From IMG/VR virus record IMGVR_UViG_3300010397_000053, positions 1 to 49,907 of that record: 49,907 bases of DNA. One strand, given 5' to 3'. Source of the stretch: a virus. Both the position numbers and the translations under genes were made by a program. Positions 21,866-30,132 of this stretch are shown here, in pieces. A model generated the notes under the pieces. The model was not told the origin of the DNA. It did not search any database and saw only the letters and a program-made list of their open reading frames with translations. Each line of letters starts with the position of its first letter. The stretch's first letter is position 1.

Positions 21866-22086
21866 GGTATCGGTTTGAAATCCGGCAACCCTTTATAGAT
21901 TTCGTCCGCCGTCTTGCCAGTAGCGGCCATCTGCGCCTTAAGAAGCCCTGAAAGCATGTTCTCGATTATCATTGCGGGAGCCGCGAACGCCGCAACCGGA
22001 GTAGGTGTTGCTGCCGCGACTGCGGTGATAATCTCAGCCCACTTCAGAATATTGGCGGCATCAGCCTCGAATTGTGGAAGTGTCAT
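21862..22086 (-). CDS. Small Ala-rich hydrophobic protein
   Basis: A protein of 74 residues. A hydrophobic middle (IITAVAAATPTPVAAFAAPA) could be one membrane span, followed by a helical tail. A holin-like accessory is possible but unproven. It overlaps the lipoprotein stop by four bases. Confidence 0.5.
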   Translation of the reverse strand: MTLPQFEADAANILKWAEIITAVAAATPTPVAAFAAPAMIIENMLSGLLKAQMAATGKTADEIYKGLPDFKPIP

Positions 22087-22448
22087 GGCTTATGGTAGAG
22101 CGCTTGCAACCCAGTTAAGGATGTAAGGACCTGTTGTATTTGTGCTTGAACTTGCGTAGGATCTGGGTTACCGCCGCTCAGGACCGCCGTGTGATAGACA
22201 AGCCCCGCCGCCTTTGCGGTTTCATAGATACCAATAGCTTGATTTAGTGGATCTTTCAGGCCGGGATAGGTTGGGACTAGCGGTATAAGCCCTTGGATTA
22301 TAGCTGCTGCATCCGAGAGGCCAGTGGCTATCTTTTTATCAATAGCGGCTGGGGTAGATACCGCCACCGGAGGCGGCGTATTTGGCGCGGTAGCTGTGCC
22401 TCCGCAGGACGCAAGAAGGAGCGATAGAGTTAGTACGGCGTGTTTCAA
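22083..22448 (-). CDS. Lipoprotein, candidate outer-membrane lysis component
   Basis: A protein of 121 residues. The signal is MKHAVLTLSLLLASCGG with lipobox LLASC, so Cys15 would be lipid-modified. A Pro-rich linker then leads to a helical body. Such small lipoproteins near membrane proteins can be outer-membrane spanins. This one is larger than a typical Rz1-type o-spanin, so the role is open. It implies a Gram-negative envelope. Confidence 0.65.
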   Translation of the reverse strand: MKHAVLTLSLLLASCGGTATAPNTPPPVAVSTPAAIDKKIATGLSDAAAIIQGLIPLVPTYPGLKDPLNQAIGIYETAKAAGLVYHTAVLSGGNPDPTQVQAQIQQVLTSLTGLQALYHKP

Positions 22449-22930
22449 AGGATTGTTCCCGGAGGTGCAGTGCTCTGACCCGTATCAGGATGCAATCCAG
22501 TATCAGGCGGCGTAGGTGCGTGGCCGCCGTAGTTCTGCCCGGTACCAGCAGCCCATGAATCAAACAGGTTATTGGACTGTTCATCCCCGCGATTGCAGGG
22601 AATCTGCTTGATGGTCTTGAAAACGATGTTCGCGTATTGCAGCCCCGACGCCATTGGCTCCCAACCTTCCGGTTTGTGGTACTTAGGGTTTCCTTTAAGC
22701 GTCTCCGCGTATGCGACTAAGTTTTTGGCATAAGCAAGCGGATCGTGGTACTGAGCATCCAGAGCTGGGTTGTTGTTGAACTTGTTGTTCGGGTCCTTTA
22801 GGTCGCCGTCAATGGCGAGGCCCATGCCATAATCCACGGAGAAGCGAACATCCACGGAGTAGCCATTCAGAAAATACTCTGGCATCGGTGCAGGGACTTG
22901 ATAATACGGAGGGTTTAGCCATTCGCTCAT
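22445..22930 (-). CDS. Hypothetical late protein
   Basis: A protein of 161 residues, rich in Tyr, Asn and Pro (NPPYYQVPAPMPEYFLNGYS), with a Gly/Pro-rich tail. No domain is recognised. It starts at ATG 22930, six bases from a perfect TATAAT. It heads a lipoprotein-containing operon, so it may act in lysis or at the envelope. Confidence 0.6.
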   Translation of the reverse strand: MSEWLNPPYYQVPAPMPEYFLNGYSVDVRFSVDYGMGLAIDGDLKDPNNKFNNNPALDAQYHDPLAYAKNLVAYAETLKGNPKYHKPEGWEPMASGLQYANIVFKTIKQIPCNRGDEQSNNLFDSWAAGTGQNYGGHAPTPPDTGLHPDTGQSTAPPGTIL

Positions 22931-22936
22931 GGCGCG

Positions 22937-22942
22937 ATTATA
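22937..22942 (-). promoter_or_regulatory. Perfect -10 TATAAT six bases before a start codon
   Basis: The minus strand reads TAGTATAATCGCGCC then ATG. The -35 at the expected place (GTGCAA) is weak. The arrangement predicts a leaderless transcript. Confidence 0.5.
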
Positions 22943-23215
22943 CTACTTAATCACGCGGGTTGCACGTACTTCATCTTCTGTACGCTGAATCCTACGTTCA
23001 ATTTCATCTTGCTTCACTTGGAGCGTCTGGATGTCCCCGATCTTCGCAACAGCAGCGTCAATACTCGTTAGATGTGCTTCTATGGCCAAGATGCGGTTAT
23101 ACGTCGCCCCGGCCCAGAACACCATTCCTAACAGGAATGATGTCCCTACAGATCCTATGATTACTTTCAAGGATTGCCCAATCTCCGGTATAGGGGATTC
23201 CTGAACTTCCGCCAC
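22943..23215 (-). CDS. Membrane-anchored coiled-coil protein, i-spanin-like
   Basis: A protein of 90 residues from GTG 23215. The span VIIGSVGTSFLLGMVFWAGA lies near residues 18-37, followed by a coiled coil (IQTLQVKQDEIERRIQRTED). The layout resembles an inner-membrane spanin. The start is the first possible one after the upstream stop. Confidence 0.5.
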   Translation of the reverse strand: MAEVQESPIPEIGQSLKVIIGSVGTSFLLGMVFWAGATYNRILAIEAHLTSIDAAVAKIGDIQTLQVKQDEIERRIQRTEDEVRATRVIK

Positions 23216-23219
23216 TGTT

Positions 23220-23582
23220 TCAGTTACCCGGAGTTTCCTTGGGCACGATTGGTTCGACGTGCTTTTCCTGGACCGTGGTAATGGTCTTAGGTTCACTTAT
23301 CGTTGCAGGAGTTAACGTCTGAACCGTGGTCGTTATTTCCTTGTAATCTGGCAATGGCTGGCCTACAAGAAACTTGGAAATGCTCACCAACGCGCTTGCA
23401 CAAAACAGCGCACCCAAGGCTACATAGTATTTGCTGGTAAAGACGTTGAAATCATGACTATCTAAGGATGGAAGAACAATGGCTCCGGCGATGACGGAGG
23501 CTCCGCCGCTGATCCCTGCGGACATCAGGCCGCGAAACCATCCTTGTATGTCTAAGGCGCGTGCTCCGGCTAGACTTACCAT
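23220..23582 (-). CDS. Two-span membrane protein, holin candidate
   Basis: A protein of 120 residues. FRGLMSAGISGGASVIAGAI and YYVALGALFCASALVSISKF are two spans, joined by LDSHDFNVFTSK. The C-terminal tail is Thr/Pro-rich. Similar proteins with a SGGAS motif and a DPxxFN-type loop recur in phages and prophages as putative holins. GGAGGG sits before ATG 23582. Confidence 0.6.
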   Translation of the reverse strand: MVSLAGARALDIQGWFRGLMSAGISGGASVIAGAIVLPSLDSHDFNVFTSKYYVALGALFCASALVSISKFLVGQPLPDYKEITTTVQTLTPATISEPKTITTVQEKHVEPIVPKETPGN

Positions 23583-23594
23583 CGGCCCTCCAAC

Positions 23595-23612
23595 GGGCGG
23601 ACAACGCCGCCC
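23595..23612. other. GC hairpin upstream of the holin-like gene
   Basis: GGGCGG and CCGCCC flank a six-base loop, just upstream of the ribosome site of the 23220-23582 gene. It may tune translation or attenuate transcription. Confidence 0.35.
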
Positions 23613-23629
23613 TATTGGGGCTTATGTTA

Positions 23630-24116
23630 TCACGATTTTACCAATGGAGTGTTGAGCCTAGCGAAATCCCCGAATAATTCATAGGCCACTAGATTGTATG
23701 CCAGGGCCGCGTCCACCTCATCTCGAAACCTGCCAAGATGGTGGGTATGGCCGTCTTTCTTAACCTTCGCCTCCCATTTTTTCTTATCTTTAGACCAACT
23801 TACTCCTTTGTATTTTGAGGACCCGCGCGTTTTACGTTGGTTAGCCATATTCTGAGACTGGTTACTGCGCCTCAAGTTGTACCTTTGGTTGTTTAGGGCA
23901 TCAGCATCATGATGATCTATTCCCTTTTGCCCCATGATGGCATTGTGCATGAAAATCTTTTGGGATTTCCCGATGGTCCGAACAGCACATATGCGCGTGG
24001 TATTGGGGGTGGATTGCACGCGCGCGTGCCATTTGAAGGAATTTATGAAAATCAAAATCCTCCGAGTCTACTAGAGCAACATACCCATTCGTAAGTTGTA
24101 TAATTTTGGCAGCCAC
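23630..24116 (-). pseudogene. HNH endonuclease with AP2 domain, frameshifted
   Basis: Two frames make one protein. GTG 24116, with GGGAGG upstream, reads MAAKIIQLTNGYVALVDSED. Near position 24060 the frame must change by one base to continue INSFKWHARVQ. Then follow the HNH part (MHNAIMG...DHHDADALNNQRYNL) and an AP2-type DNA-binding domain (KYKGVSWSKDKKKWEAKVKK, then HLGRFRDEVDAALAYNLVA). The shift lies at a run of four T, where removal of one T restores the family pattern. It is either a decayed homing endonuclease or a sequencing error. Confidence 0.8.
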
Positions 24117-24148
24117 AATCGCCTCCCTAAAGGCTATTTGGTTAGGAT

Positions 24149-24177
24149 CTCGCGCAACGCCAATAACGCTGCGCGAG
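24149..24177. other. Strong 8-bp hairpin
   Basis: CTCGCGCA and TGCGCGAG enclose a loop with further short pairing (ACGC repeats). It lies between the coiled-coil gene stop and the endonuclease. No T-run follows, so it is a weak terminator candidate. Confidence 0.4.
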
Positions 24178-24188
24178 TCCGTAATTAA

Positions 24189-24650
24189 TTAAAGCGTAGG
24201 CGGGGGAGGGGGCGGAGGAACTGAAGGAGCGCCCTTGGCGGCGATAGCCTGAAGTACGGCAACCTGAGCGTCGGAGGCATCGCTAGTGGCCTGAGCCTTA
24301 TCCGCGATGGCCTGAAGCTGCGCTACCTGTGCATCCGTCAGGGTGGTGCCTACAGGAACTGCTGCAAGGAAAGCGTCAATCTCATCGCTGATCTTCTGAT
24401 CGGTGTCTGCGATGGTCTGGATATTGGCTGCGAGTTTGTTGGTCGTGGTGTCGATCTTGCCCAGAAGGGCGTCCATTTCTTGTTGGGTCACTTTGATTTC
24501 TCCTAAGGTGGTTTGGTTTTGGGTAACGAGTGTTAGAACCTGGGTCAATAGGCTCTTAAGGTCGGGAGATGCGTCCGTTCCATCGTGGTGGATGGTAAGC
24601 GTCACATTGACGTTCAGTGGTCGATTATCGTTCTGGCCGTGTGGGTCCAT
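24189..24650 (-). CDS. Coiled-coil protein with poly-Pro tail
   Basis: A protein of 153 residues. A beta-like start (LNVNVTLTIHHDG) is followed by long heptad-rich helices (QQEMDALLGKIDTTTNKLAA, AQVAQLQAIADKAQATSDAS) and a PPPPPPP end. It forms a rod-like oligomer by appearance. It lies in the membrane/lysis block, one base overlapping its neighbour. A fibre or spacer role is possible. Confidence 0.6.
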   Translation of the reverse strand: MDPHGQNDNRPLNVNVTLTIHHDGTDASPDLKSLLTQVLTLVTQNQTTLGEIKVTQQEMDALLGKIDTTTNKLAANIQTIADTDQKISDEIDAFLAAVPVGTTLTDAQVAQLQAIADKAQATSDASDAQVAVLQAIAAKGAPSVPPPPPPPTL

Positions 24651-24856
24651 TACGGATGCCTATATGGGAAGAATCCAGGAGTAGCAGGCAGCATCCCGAT
24701 AAGCCAGTAAATCACAAAGATCACCACCATGACAATCATGACGATGCGGACGATGTTTTGTGGAGGCTCCGGGATGTACCGCAAGAGGTAGAATATGAGG
24801 CCTATGATCAGGCCGAAGATCAGAACGTATACCAATGCGTAAAGTAATCCTGGCAT
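24650..24856 (-). CDS. Small two-span membrane protein, holin-like
   Basis: A protein of 68 residues: ALVYVLIFGLIIGLIFYLL, a Pro-containing IPEPPQ turn and IVMIVMVVIFVIYWLIGML. This is the pattern of small paired-span proteins (Thivi_2564-like) common in phages beside lysis genes. AAAGGAG lies eight bases before the ATG. Confidence 0.65.
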   Translation of the reverse strand: MPGLLYALVYVLIFGLIIGLIFYLLRYIPEPPQNIVRIVMIVMVVIFVIYWLIGMLPATPGFFPYRHP

Positions 24857-24879
24857 CGGGACACTCCTTTCAGGTACCG

Positions 24880-24908
24880 ATAATACTACGTTGCACGCCG
24901 AACGCCAA
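24880..24908 (-). promoter_or_regulatory. Promoter upstream of the two-span protein
   Basis: TTGGCG and TATTAT on the minus strand are 17 bases apart. The leader of about 16 bases includes AAAGGAG, so this is a conventional arrangement. Confidence 0.5.
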
Positions 24909-24910
24909 TG

Positions 24911-25159
24911 CTATGAAGGGTTAGCCTTCTCCTCCGCTATCCCCGCTAGCTTTCCTTCGGCAATGGCAGCAGTCTTGATTATCTCTTGCATGTGCTCCAT
25001 CTTACCGTTGACATCATTCCGAACAACCTCAATGGCCTTAGTAGTCTCCCTGTGGTTTTCGTTCTGACGGTCTGACCATATTTTGACGAAAGCGGCCAAG
25101 ATCGCCAATAGAAGGCTATTGACGCTACTTACCACCACAACTATGGTCGCATCGCTCAT
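24911..25159 (-). CDS. Membrane-anchored helical protein
   Basis: A protein of 82 residues. The N-terminal span is TIVVVVSSVNSLLLAILAAF, then a long charged helix (KMEHMQEIIKTAAIAEGKLA). The layout is like an inner-membrane spanin or holin accessory. The ATG overlaps the upstream stop by four bases. Confidence 0.55.
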   Translation of the reverse strand: MSDATIVVVVSSVNSLLLAILAAFVKIWSDRQNENHRETTKAIEVVRNDVNGKMEHMQEIIKTAAIAEGKLAGIAEEKANPS

Positions 25160-25800
25160 TTAGTAGCGAGGCAAGCCCCGCCTGCTGCCGCTACGTCAAT
25201 CAGTACAACGTCTTGCACGTTGGTCTTGGTGTCGCCATTGCGGTCAGCCGCCGTTCCATTAAGAACCGCCGTGACTTCGATAGCAACATCGGCGCTATTG
25301 ACTGCGCCATCCGCATTCAGGTCACAGAAATTACTTACGGATACGGCAAGCGTAGGGTTTATCGTCACGGCAATAGCCGCACCTCCAATCGTTGACCCTA
25401 CCGCGTTGCTGGGATTGAACACCAGACACGGAGAGTTTCCAGGGCAACTGGCGCTCAAGGGAACTTGATAGGTGACAACCGCCAGCACTCCATCCGCGAT
25501 GAGGGTCTGATTGATCCCGCTCACCAGAATCAGGCCGCTGGAGTTGCTGGATACCGACTTCCCCGCTGCTATTGCCGCCGCCCCTGCCGTTGCCGCTGGC
25601 GTCCCCATAGCCTGTGACGGCGTAAACTGCCATTGGACGCCAGCAGGACCCGTGGTTGATGTGTTACCGCCGCTCATGGTGTCCGTACAGGTCAGCGTGG
25701 CCCCCGGCTTTACCACAGAAGGGAGACAGGTGCGCGTGATGGTGATAGCTGCCTGTGCCCAAGAGACTGAAGCAATGGAGATTACGAGAAGTAGTTTCAT
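25156..25800 (-). CDS. Secreted protein with cohesin-like domain and dockerin-like segment
   Basis: A protein of 214 residues. The signal peptide is MKLLLVISIASVSWAQA. Residues 20-150 resemble a cohesin beta sandwich (GVQWQFTPS, LVSGINQTLIADGVLAVVTY). Residues 158-205 hold a dockerin-type duplicated calcium loop: DLNADGAVNSAD and DRNGDTKTNVQD, each with Asp/Asn at positions 1, 3, 5, 9 and 12. Cohesins and dockerins bind each other to build multi-enzyme complexes, and both in one short secreted chain is uncommon. AGGAGAG precedes ATG 25800. It lies next to a 1408-residue secreted protein that also has a dockerin-like segment. It was probably acquired from a host-type genome. Confidence 0.65.
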   Translation of the reverse strand: MKLLLVISIASVSWAQAAITITRTCLPSVVKPGATLTCTDTMSGGNTSTTGPAGVQWQFTPSQAMGTPAATAGAAAIAAGKSVSSNSSGLILVSGINQTLIADGVLAVVTYQVPLSASCPGNSPCLVFNPSNAVGSTIGGAAIAVTINPTLAVSVSNFCDLNADGAVNSADVAIEVTAVLNGTAADRNGDTKTNVQDVVLIDVAAAGGACLATK

Positions 25801-25808
25801 TGACTCTC

Positions 25809-28800
25809 CTAGTGAAGATTAGCCCGGACGGTTGTAAGGTGGATTCCATTTGTTCCACGACTCGTTGATACCCGATACATGCGAAGATCGGTAACACTTG
25901 CTGGAAGCGTGGTCAGCGGTACTTGGTGCGCTGCGCGGGTCTGCGCCAGCATTGATGTAACAAAGGTTGTTCCATTGCTACCAGCATTGGCAGTTGGAAT
26001 AGAACTAGTTCCAGGAACCGTGGTGGTGCATTCACGATGGATCAGCAACCCGCTAACTCCTGCGGGAGAAGTGTTGTCTATGAAATACGGATTTATGACC
26101 GTGCAATCCTGATTGCCACCAGATTGCATAACTTGCGTATTTGTACCGTTCCCGGAAATTACAGTACGATCTTGCGGATTACTGGTTAGGATCGATACCT
26201 TACCAATCAAGTTAGAGATCGCTATTCCTGGCGTGGCTTGCCCGATGTTGTTTGCAAGATTGGCATGGACTCCATCGAATGTAACCAAGGCACGTCCAGA
26301 GATATTTGCAAAGGCTGGCCCCCCTGTCTCGCTCCACCCATCCCGCACTAGAAGCGTTCCGCCATTGCTTACCCTATATGGGACAGACTCTCCGTTATCC
26401 GTTGTCGAGAAGAAGCGTACCATCCCTGGAACAGCAGTACCTATTGAGGCAAGCGGCCCTCCAGTAACATTTACCCCAGTCCCAGAAGTAGATGCGTGCG
26501 AGGTATCTTCAATATCCAGAACGGCATTATCCAGGCCGTCATAGAACAGATTTGCGTTGGCTGCTAGATTATCCGCGCCCATTTGTACGCCATGCAGGAA
26601 CACCCGCGATCCTGACTGGTCGATGCCATACGCTCCGATACCATCCGCTTGTAGTACAGCGTTCACCCTAAAATCGCGCAATGTCGCATGGGAAGGACCA
26701 CCGATCAGAACAACTGGCCCTGTTCCTGCTGTTCCGGTCCAATTCAGCATTGTTGCAAAGAATCCATCTCCGGTCAGTTGAAGATCAGAGTTAGCGGGGA
26801 TAGAAAGCGGCACATTGATGCTATAGGTTCCCTCTGGTAAGTGAACTACGGGACGCGATCCATTCAATGCCACAGCACTATTGATGGCGGTCTGGATAAC
26901 CGATGCGCTTGCCCCAGCCGCTACCTCAAACACCATCCGATTGAGGTTTGGCTGAAATCCCGGTAATGTCGGCTCAGTTGTATTGATTGAACTTGGAGAA
27001 ACAATCTGTGTCCCAGTTTCAAACAATCGGTTTCCTGCTGCGATAGGGCTTGGCCCTAATGTGAACTGATTACTAACCGCAATGCCATCGGAGGAAATAA
27101 GCGCAGAAGGCAATGTGGCGCTGGCTTGGAGAGTAGCATTATCCACAAACAGCACAGGGCCTTGATTCCCTATACTCATCGCCTGAGAAGTCTGATTGAT
27201 GAATGTATTGCTGCCAATGGTCATTGGGGCTGGATTGCCAGTGCCAGCCGTTTGAATCGCATACGGAGAACTCGTAAAGTAGTTGTCGCGGAAGCTGAAG
27301 GGTAGAGTATTCCCAATGTTTATATCGGAGATAGTGGATGATCGGAAGATCGAATTATAGGAGTGGAAATTACCAGCCCCCACATTGGTCCCATCGTAGT
27401 TACCAATCGCAATGTTGCAGTGGTCGAAAACCGAGTATCGTACCCAGATGTCGAGTGCATTGTAGTTACCGACGAACACTCCGGCCCCGGTTATATTCGA
27501 GAATTGATCTCTAAGAATACTGACCTCAGAACAACCATTCACAAGCCAGCCGCATTGAATACCTGTCCAGGCATTGCGGAACACATCATCCGTGTACTCA
27601 TTCCCGGTATCGAAGAAAGCACCACTGTTGTTAGACTGCTGGACTAGGATAGCGCTTGGATTGCCCCCGCCATCAAATGTTATGCGGTCGAACTTGCTGT
27701 AACTGACTCCATTCACATGCAGCAGCGGACCAACTCCAGATAATTGGAAGGTTACGCATGTGGGATCTGCCCCCAGAACCGAAATTCCTTCCTTGGATGT
27801 GATCGTAAGCCCAGTTATCGTGTATGTTCCACATGGAACATATAAGACATGGCTATGCCCTACCGTCCCAAGATCATTCAGAGCGGATTGGATCGCGGCG
27901 TTGCTGGTGCCATAGGACGTAACTAAGTTTGTCCACGATGGGAACGGACCAACGAACTCATCATCACTGGTAGCAGGAGTAGGCCCGATCACGCAAGCCT
28001 GCCCTAGCGCAGCGTTTACCACTCGCTGCACATCGACCACGGTACAGGTTCCGGTTTGAGTAAGGCTGTTCGTGCAAGCCACCGTCCCCAAGGCCATATT
28101 GGTCTGGAGTTGAATATCCGTTACGTTCGGCGGCGTTGTCCCGGTCTTAGGAGAACAAGTAGGCGTACTCAGTAAGCGCCACGCCAGCGCGTTGTCTATC
28201 CCCGGTGCTCCGAATGCTTCTCCATAGTTCTTACCCAGGTTCCCGTAAAGGAAGCTGCCGTGAACGCATGGCGTTGGTTGAGTATTGCAATCCGCCGCCG
28301 CCGCTACAGTATCGGTCACCAGCCCATCGCACGCTGAACCGGAACATGGCAGCGTCTTGAAGCCAATAACCGCCGCACTAGTCAAACCTGCCGTGGGACC
28401 ACCCAACTGAGAAGATATACACTCATCCGTCCAGGTCTTATAGGTGGCATTGAGCGTCACGGAGTAGAGCCAAGCTATCCCACCGCAGACCGTGCGCGTC
28501 AAGTTACGGTCACCCGTTCCGTCACCGCAATAGGTGGCGGAGGAGTTACAGACAGCAACCGCAGACGGCGCGTAAGCTACTGCGCTCCCGCTAAGATTAC
28601 CCACTTCCCCATACAGTCCATACGCTTGTGTCAGTGTCGCGTGCGTATTGTCTGAGCATGAGGAAAACTTATAGATAGTACGAGTACTATTAAGCCCGAT
28701 GAATGGATTGGCTGTGCATTGCGCCAGGAAGTCAGTTCCGATTCCGACTACGCTGGTCGAACCGTTGGTAATTGATACGGTGCCCGATCCAGGGTATACC

Positions 28801-30035
28801 GTCGCCTGCTCGTTCGACTGGGAATTGACCTCATAGTAAACTCCGCGATTCGCAGTATCGCGCCCGTAGTTGTTCTGCCATTGTACGGCGGTGGTGATGG
28901 CCGTAAGTGTGGACGCTGCTAGCGTAGTGCTGTTGCAACCCTGCGTTGTCGTATCGTTCAGCGACTCATACGCCGCTTCCATCGCCTTGATATTGATGGC
29001 TTCTCTCCAAGGCGAAGCCCCATAGATGAATGGTGCGGTGAATGACTTCGGAGCGTTCACAAAGCTGGGGTTCAGCATGTACTCCGCCTGCCCCCAAGAT
29101 CCATCTGCGGATTGCTTCGAGTTCCAGATCGGGACGTAGGTAGTCAGCCATGAGCAATACTGAGCGTGCCGCGTTGGGTCGGTGTCTGTCTTGGCTCCTA
29201 GCGCCACGTCCCAGAGCGTGTATCCGGCTTCCCGGTTGTCGATGGCGGGGCTATTGGACGGATCACCAAACAGTTGAACGAGTTTGGTAACTTCGGCATA
29301 TAGGCCGGGGAACCGCTCAGAATGACCTTCCCCGGCACGGAAGAACTGCGAAATCATCGAAGCCGCACGGGGGTAAGGATAGGTATAACCGTGGTCAATC
29401 ACCCATTGCCATTGAATATCAGCATAGGCTCTGGCCTGCGTCAGATATGTGGCGTTCAGCGTCCGGTAGTACAGGCGGTAAAGCGCAATCCCCACGTCAT
29501 AGTAGTTCCAAGTGACTATTGGGTTGGTCTGCGTCCAGGAAAGGAAATTCCAACCGTGGGAATCCGGCCCCGGCATCAGATACGCCGTGATCCCAGAGAA
29601 AGCACCAGTGAAAATGTTGCTCTCGCAGACAATCGAGTTCACGGTAACGCTGATAATGGCGCAGATTTGCCGCCCAGTTCCAGCGCCGTCCACCGTGTTC
29701 CAGGCGAAAGTAACATAGCCTTGGCCGGAAAGAGGTGTGCGAAGGTCTGCTGTAGTGGTGACGGTTGAACCAGAACCGGAGAATGACACGGTACCGGATA
29801 GCGCCGCTCCTAGCGTTGGCGTCTCCGCCAGCGCTGCCGGAGCCATGTTATCGGCGGTGCCCTTCTCGGCCAAGTCGCCATAGACCCAAGGGGACGCGCC
29901 GTAAGGGATTAGCGGACCTAACAGGCTGTTCTGGATGGAGGATAACCCGGTGTTGCACCAGTTATTTGCCCCAGTGGTGCATTGAGCAGACAACGAAACT
30001 GCCAACAGCATCCCTAATATCAGCAGTTTCTTCAT
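25809..30035 (-). CDS. Secreted giant protein: alpha/alpha-barrel-like N-terminus, dockerin-like segment, two beta-helix domains
   Basis: A protein of 1408 residues. MKKLLILGMLLAVSLSAQ is a clear signal peptide. Residues about 150-400 are Trp/Tyr-rich helices (QARAYADIQWQWVIDHGYTY) like an alpha-barrel polysaccharide-active enzyme. About 635-685 is dockerin-like (NVTDIQLQTNMALG and TVVDVQRVVNAALGQAC), but the Asp/Asn calcium ligands are missing. Two pectate-lyase-3-type beta-helices follow, from about 700 (ILYVPCGTYTITG-like strand, here VLYVPCGTYTITGLTI) and about 1040 (VVHLPEGTYSINVPLSI). These domains suggest host glycan cleavage. A tailspike would not need a signal peptide, so it is either a secreted enzyme or a host-derived gene in transit. 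TATACT lies seven bases upstream of the ATG. Confidence 0.7.
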   Translation of the reverse strand: MKKLLILGMLLAVSLSAQCTTGANNWCNTGLSSIQNSLLGPLIPYGASPWVYGDLAEKGTADNMAPAALAETPTLGAALSGTVSFSGSGSTVTTTADLRTPLSGQGYVTFAWNTVDGAGTGRQICAIISVTVNSIVCESNIFTGAFSGITAYLMPGPDSHGWNFLSWTQTNPIVTWNYYDVGIALYRLYYRTLNATYLTQARAYADIQWQWVIDHGYTYPYPRAASMISQFFRAGEGHSERFPGLYAEVTKLVQLFGDPSNSPAIDNREAGYTLWDVALGAKTDTDPTRHAQYCSWLTTYVPIWNSKQSADGSWGQAEYMLNPSFVNAPKSFTAPFIYGASPWREAINIKAMEAAYESLNDTTTQGCNSTTLAASTLTAITTAVQWQNNYGRDTANRGVYYEVNSQSNEQATVYPGSGTVSITNGSTSVVGIGTDFLAQCTANPFIGLNSTRTIYKFSSCSDNTHATLTQAYGLYGEVGNLSGSAVAYAPSAVAVCNSSATYCGDGTGDRNLTRTVCGGIAWLYSVTLNATYKTWTDECISSQLGGPTAGLTSAAVIGFKTLPCSGSACDGLVTDTVAAAADCNTQPTPCVHGSFLYGNLGKNYGEAFGAPGIDNALAWRLLSTPTCSPKTGTTPPNVTDIQLQTNMALGTVACTNSLTQTGTCTVVDVQRVVNAALGQACVIGPTPATSDDEFVGPFPSWTNLVTSYGTSNAAIQSALNDLGTVGHSHVLYVPCGTYTITGLTITSKEGISVLGADPTCVTFQLSGVGPLLHVNGVSYSKFDRITFDGGGNPSAILVQQSNNSGAFFDTGNEYTDDVFRNAWTGIQCGWLVNGCSEVSILRDQFSNITGAGVFVGNYNALDIWVRYSVFDHCNIAIGNYDGTNVGAGNFHSYNSIFRSSTISDINIGNTLPFSFRDNYFTSSPYAIQTAGTGNPAPMTIGSNTFINQTSQAMSIGNQGPVLFVDNATLQASATLPSALISSDGIAVSNQFTLGPSPIAAGNRLFETGTQIVSPSSINTTEPTLPGFQPNLNRMVFEVAAGASASVIQTAINSAVALNGSRPVVHLPEGTYSINVPLSIPANSDLQLTGDGFFATMLNWTGTAGTGPVVLIGGPSHATLRDFRVNAVLQADGIGAYGIDQSGSRVFLHGVQMGADNLAANANLFYDGLDNAVLDIEDTSHASTSGTGVNVTGGPLASIGTAVPGMVRFFSTTDNGESVPYRVSNGGTLLVRDGWSETGGPAFANISGRALVTFDGVHANLANNIGQATPGIAISNLIGKVSILTSNPQDRTVISGNGTNTQVMQSGGNQDCTVINPYFIDNTSPAGVSGLLIHRECTTTVPGTSSIPTANAGSNGTTFVTSMLAQTRAAHQVPLTTLPASVTDLRMYRVSTSRGTNGIHLTTVRANLH

Positions 30036-30042
30036 TGGTGCA

Positions 30043-30048
30043 AGTATA
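30043..30048 (-). promoter_or_regulatory. -10 element TATACT seven bases before the giant gene
   Basis: The minus strand reads GGGTATACTTGCACC followed by A and ATG. The 15-base block recurs with one change at 40594-40608. No good -35 is seen, but two copies of the 14-base motif lie upstream (30063-30096), possibly replacing it through an activator. Confidence 0.5.
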
Positions 30049-30062
30049 CCCGAATTTTGTCT

Positions 30063-30096
30063 TGCTTCATTGAACCAGTATGTGCTTCAATGTAAC
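30063..30096 (-). promoter_or_regulatory. Two tandem copies of the GTTACAWTGAAGCA motif
   Basis: The minus strand holds GTTACATTGAAGCA (30096-30083) and a shortened GTTCAATGAAGCA (30075-30063), 21 bases apart. They lie in the divergent region between the giant gene and the glycan operon. Confidence 0.5.
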
Positions 30097-30132
30097 AGTA
30101 GCTCCATGTTAGCCTTTTGGGGCGGAGGTGGA

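Noticed and set aside
26113-26544. A 143-codon plus-strand frame inside the giant secreted-protein gene
   Set aside because: Antisense to a clear beta-helix region and without any start signal or family pattern.
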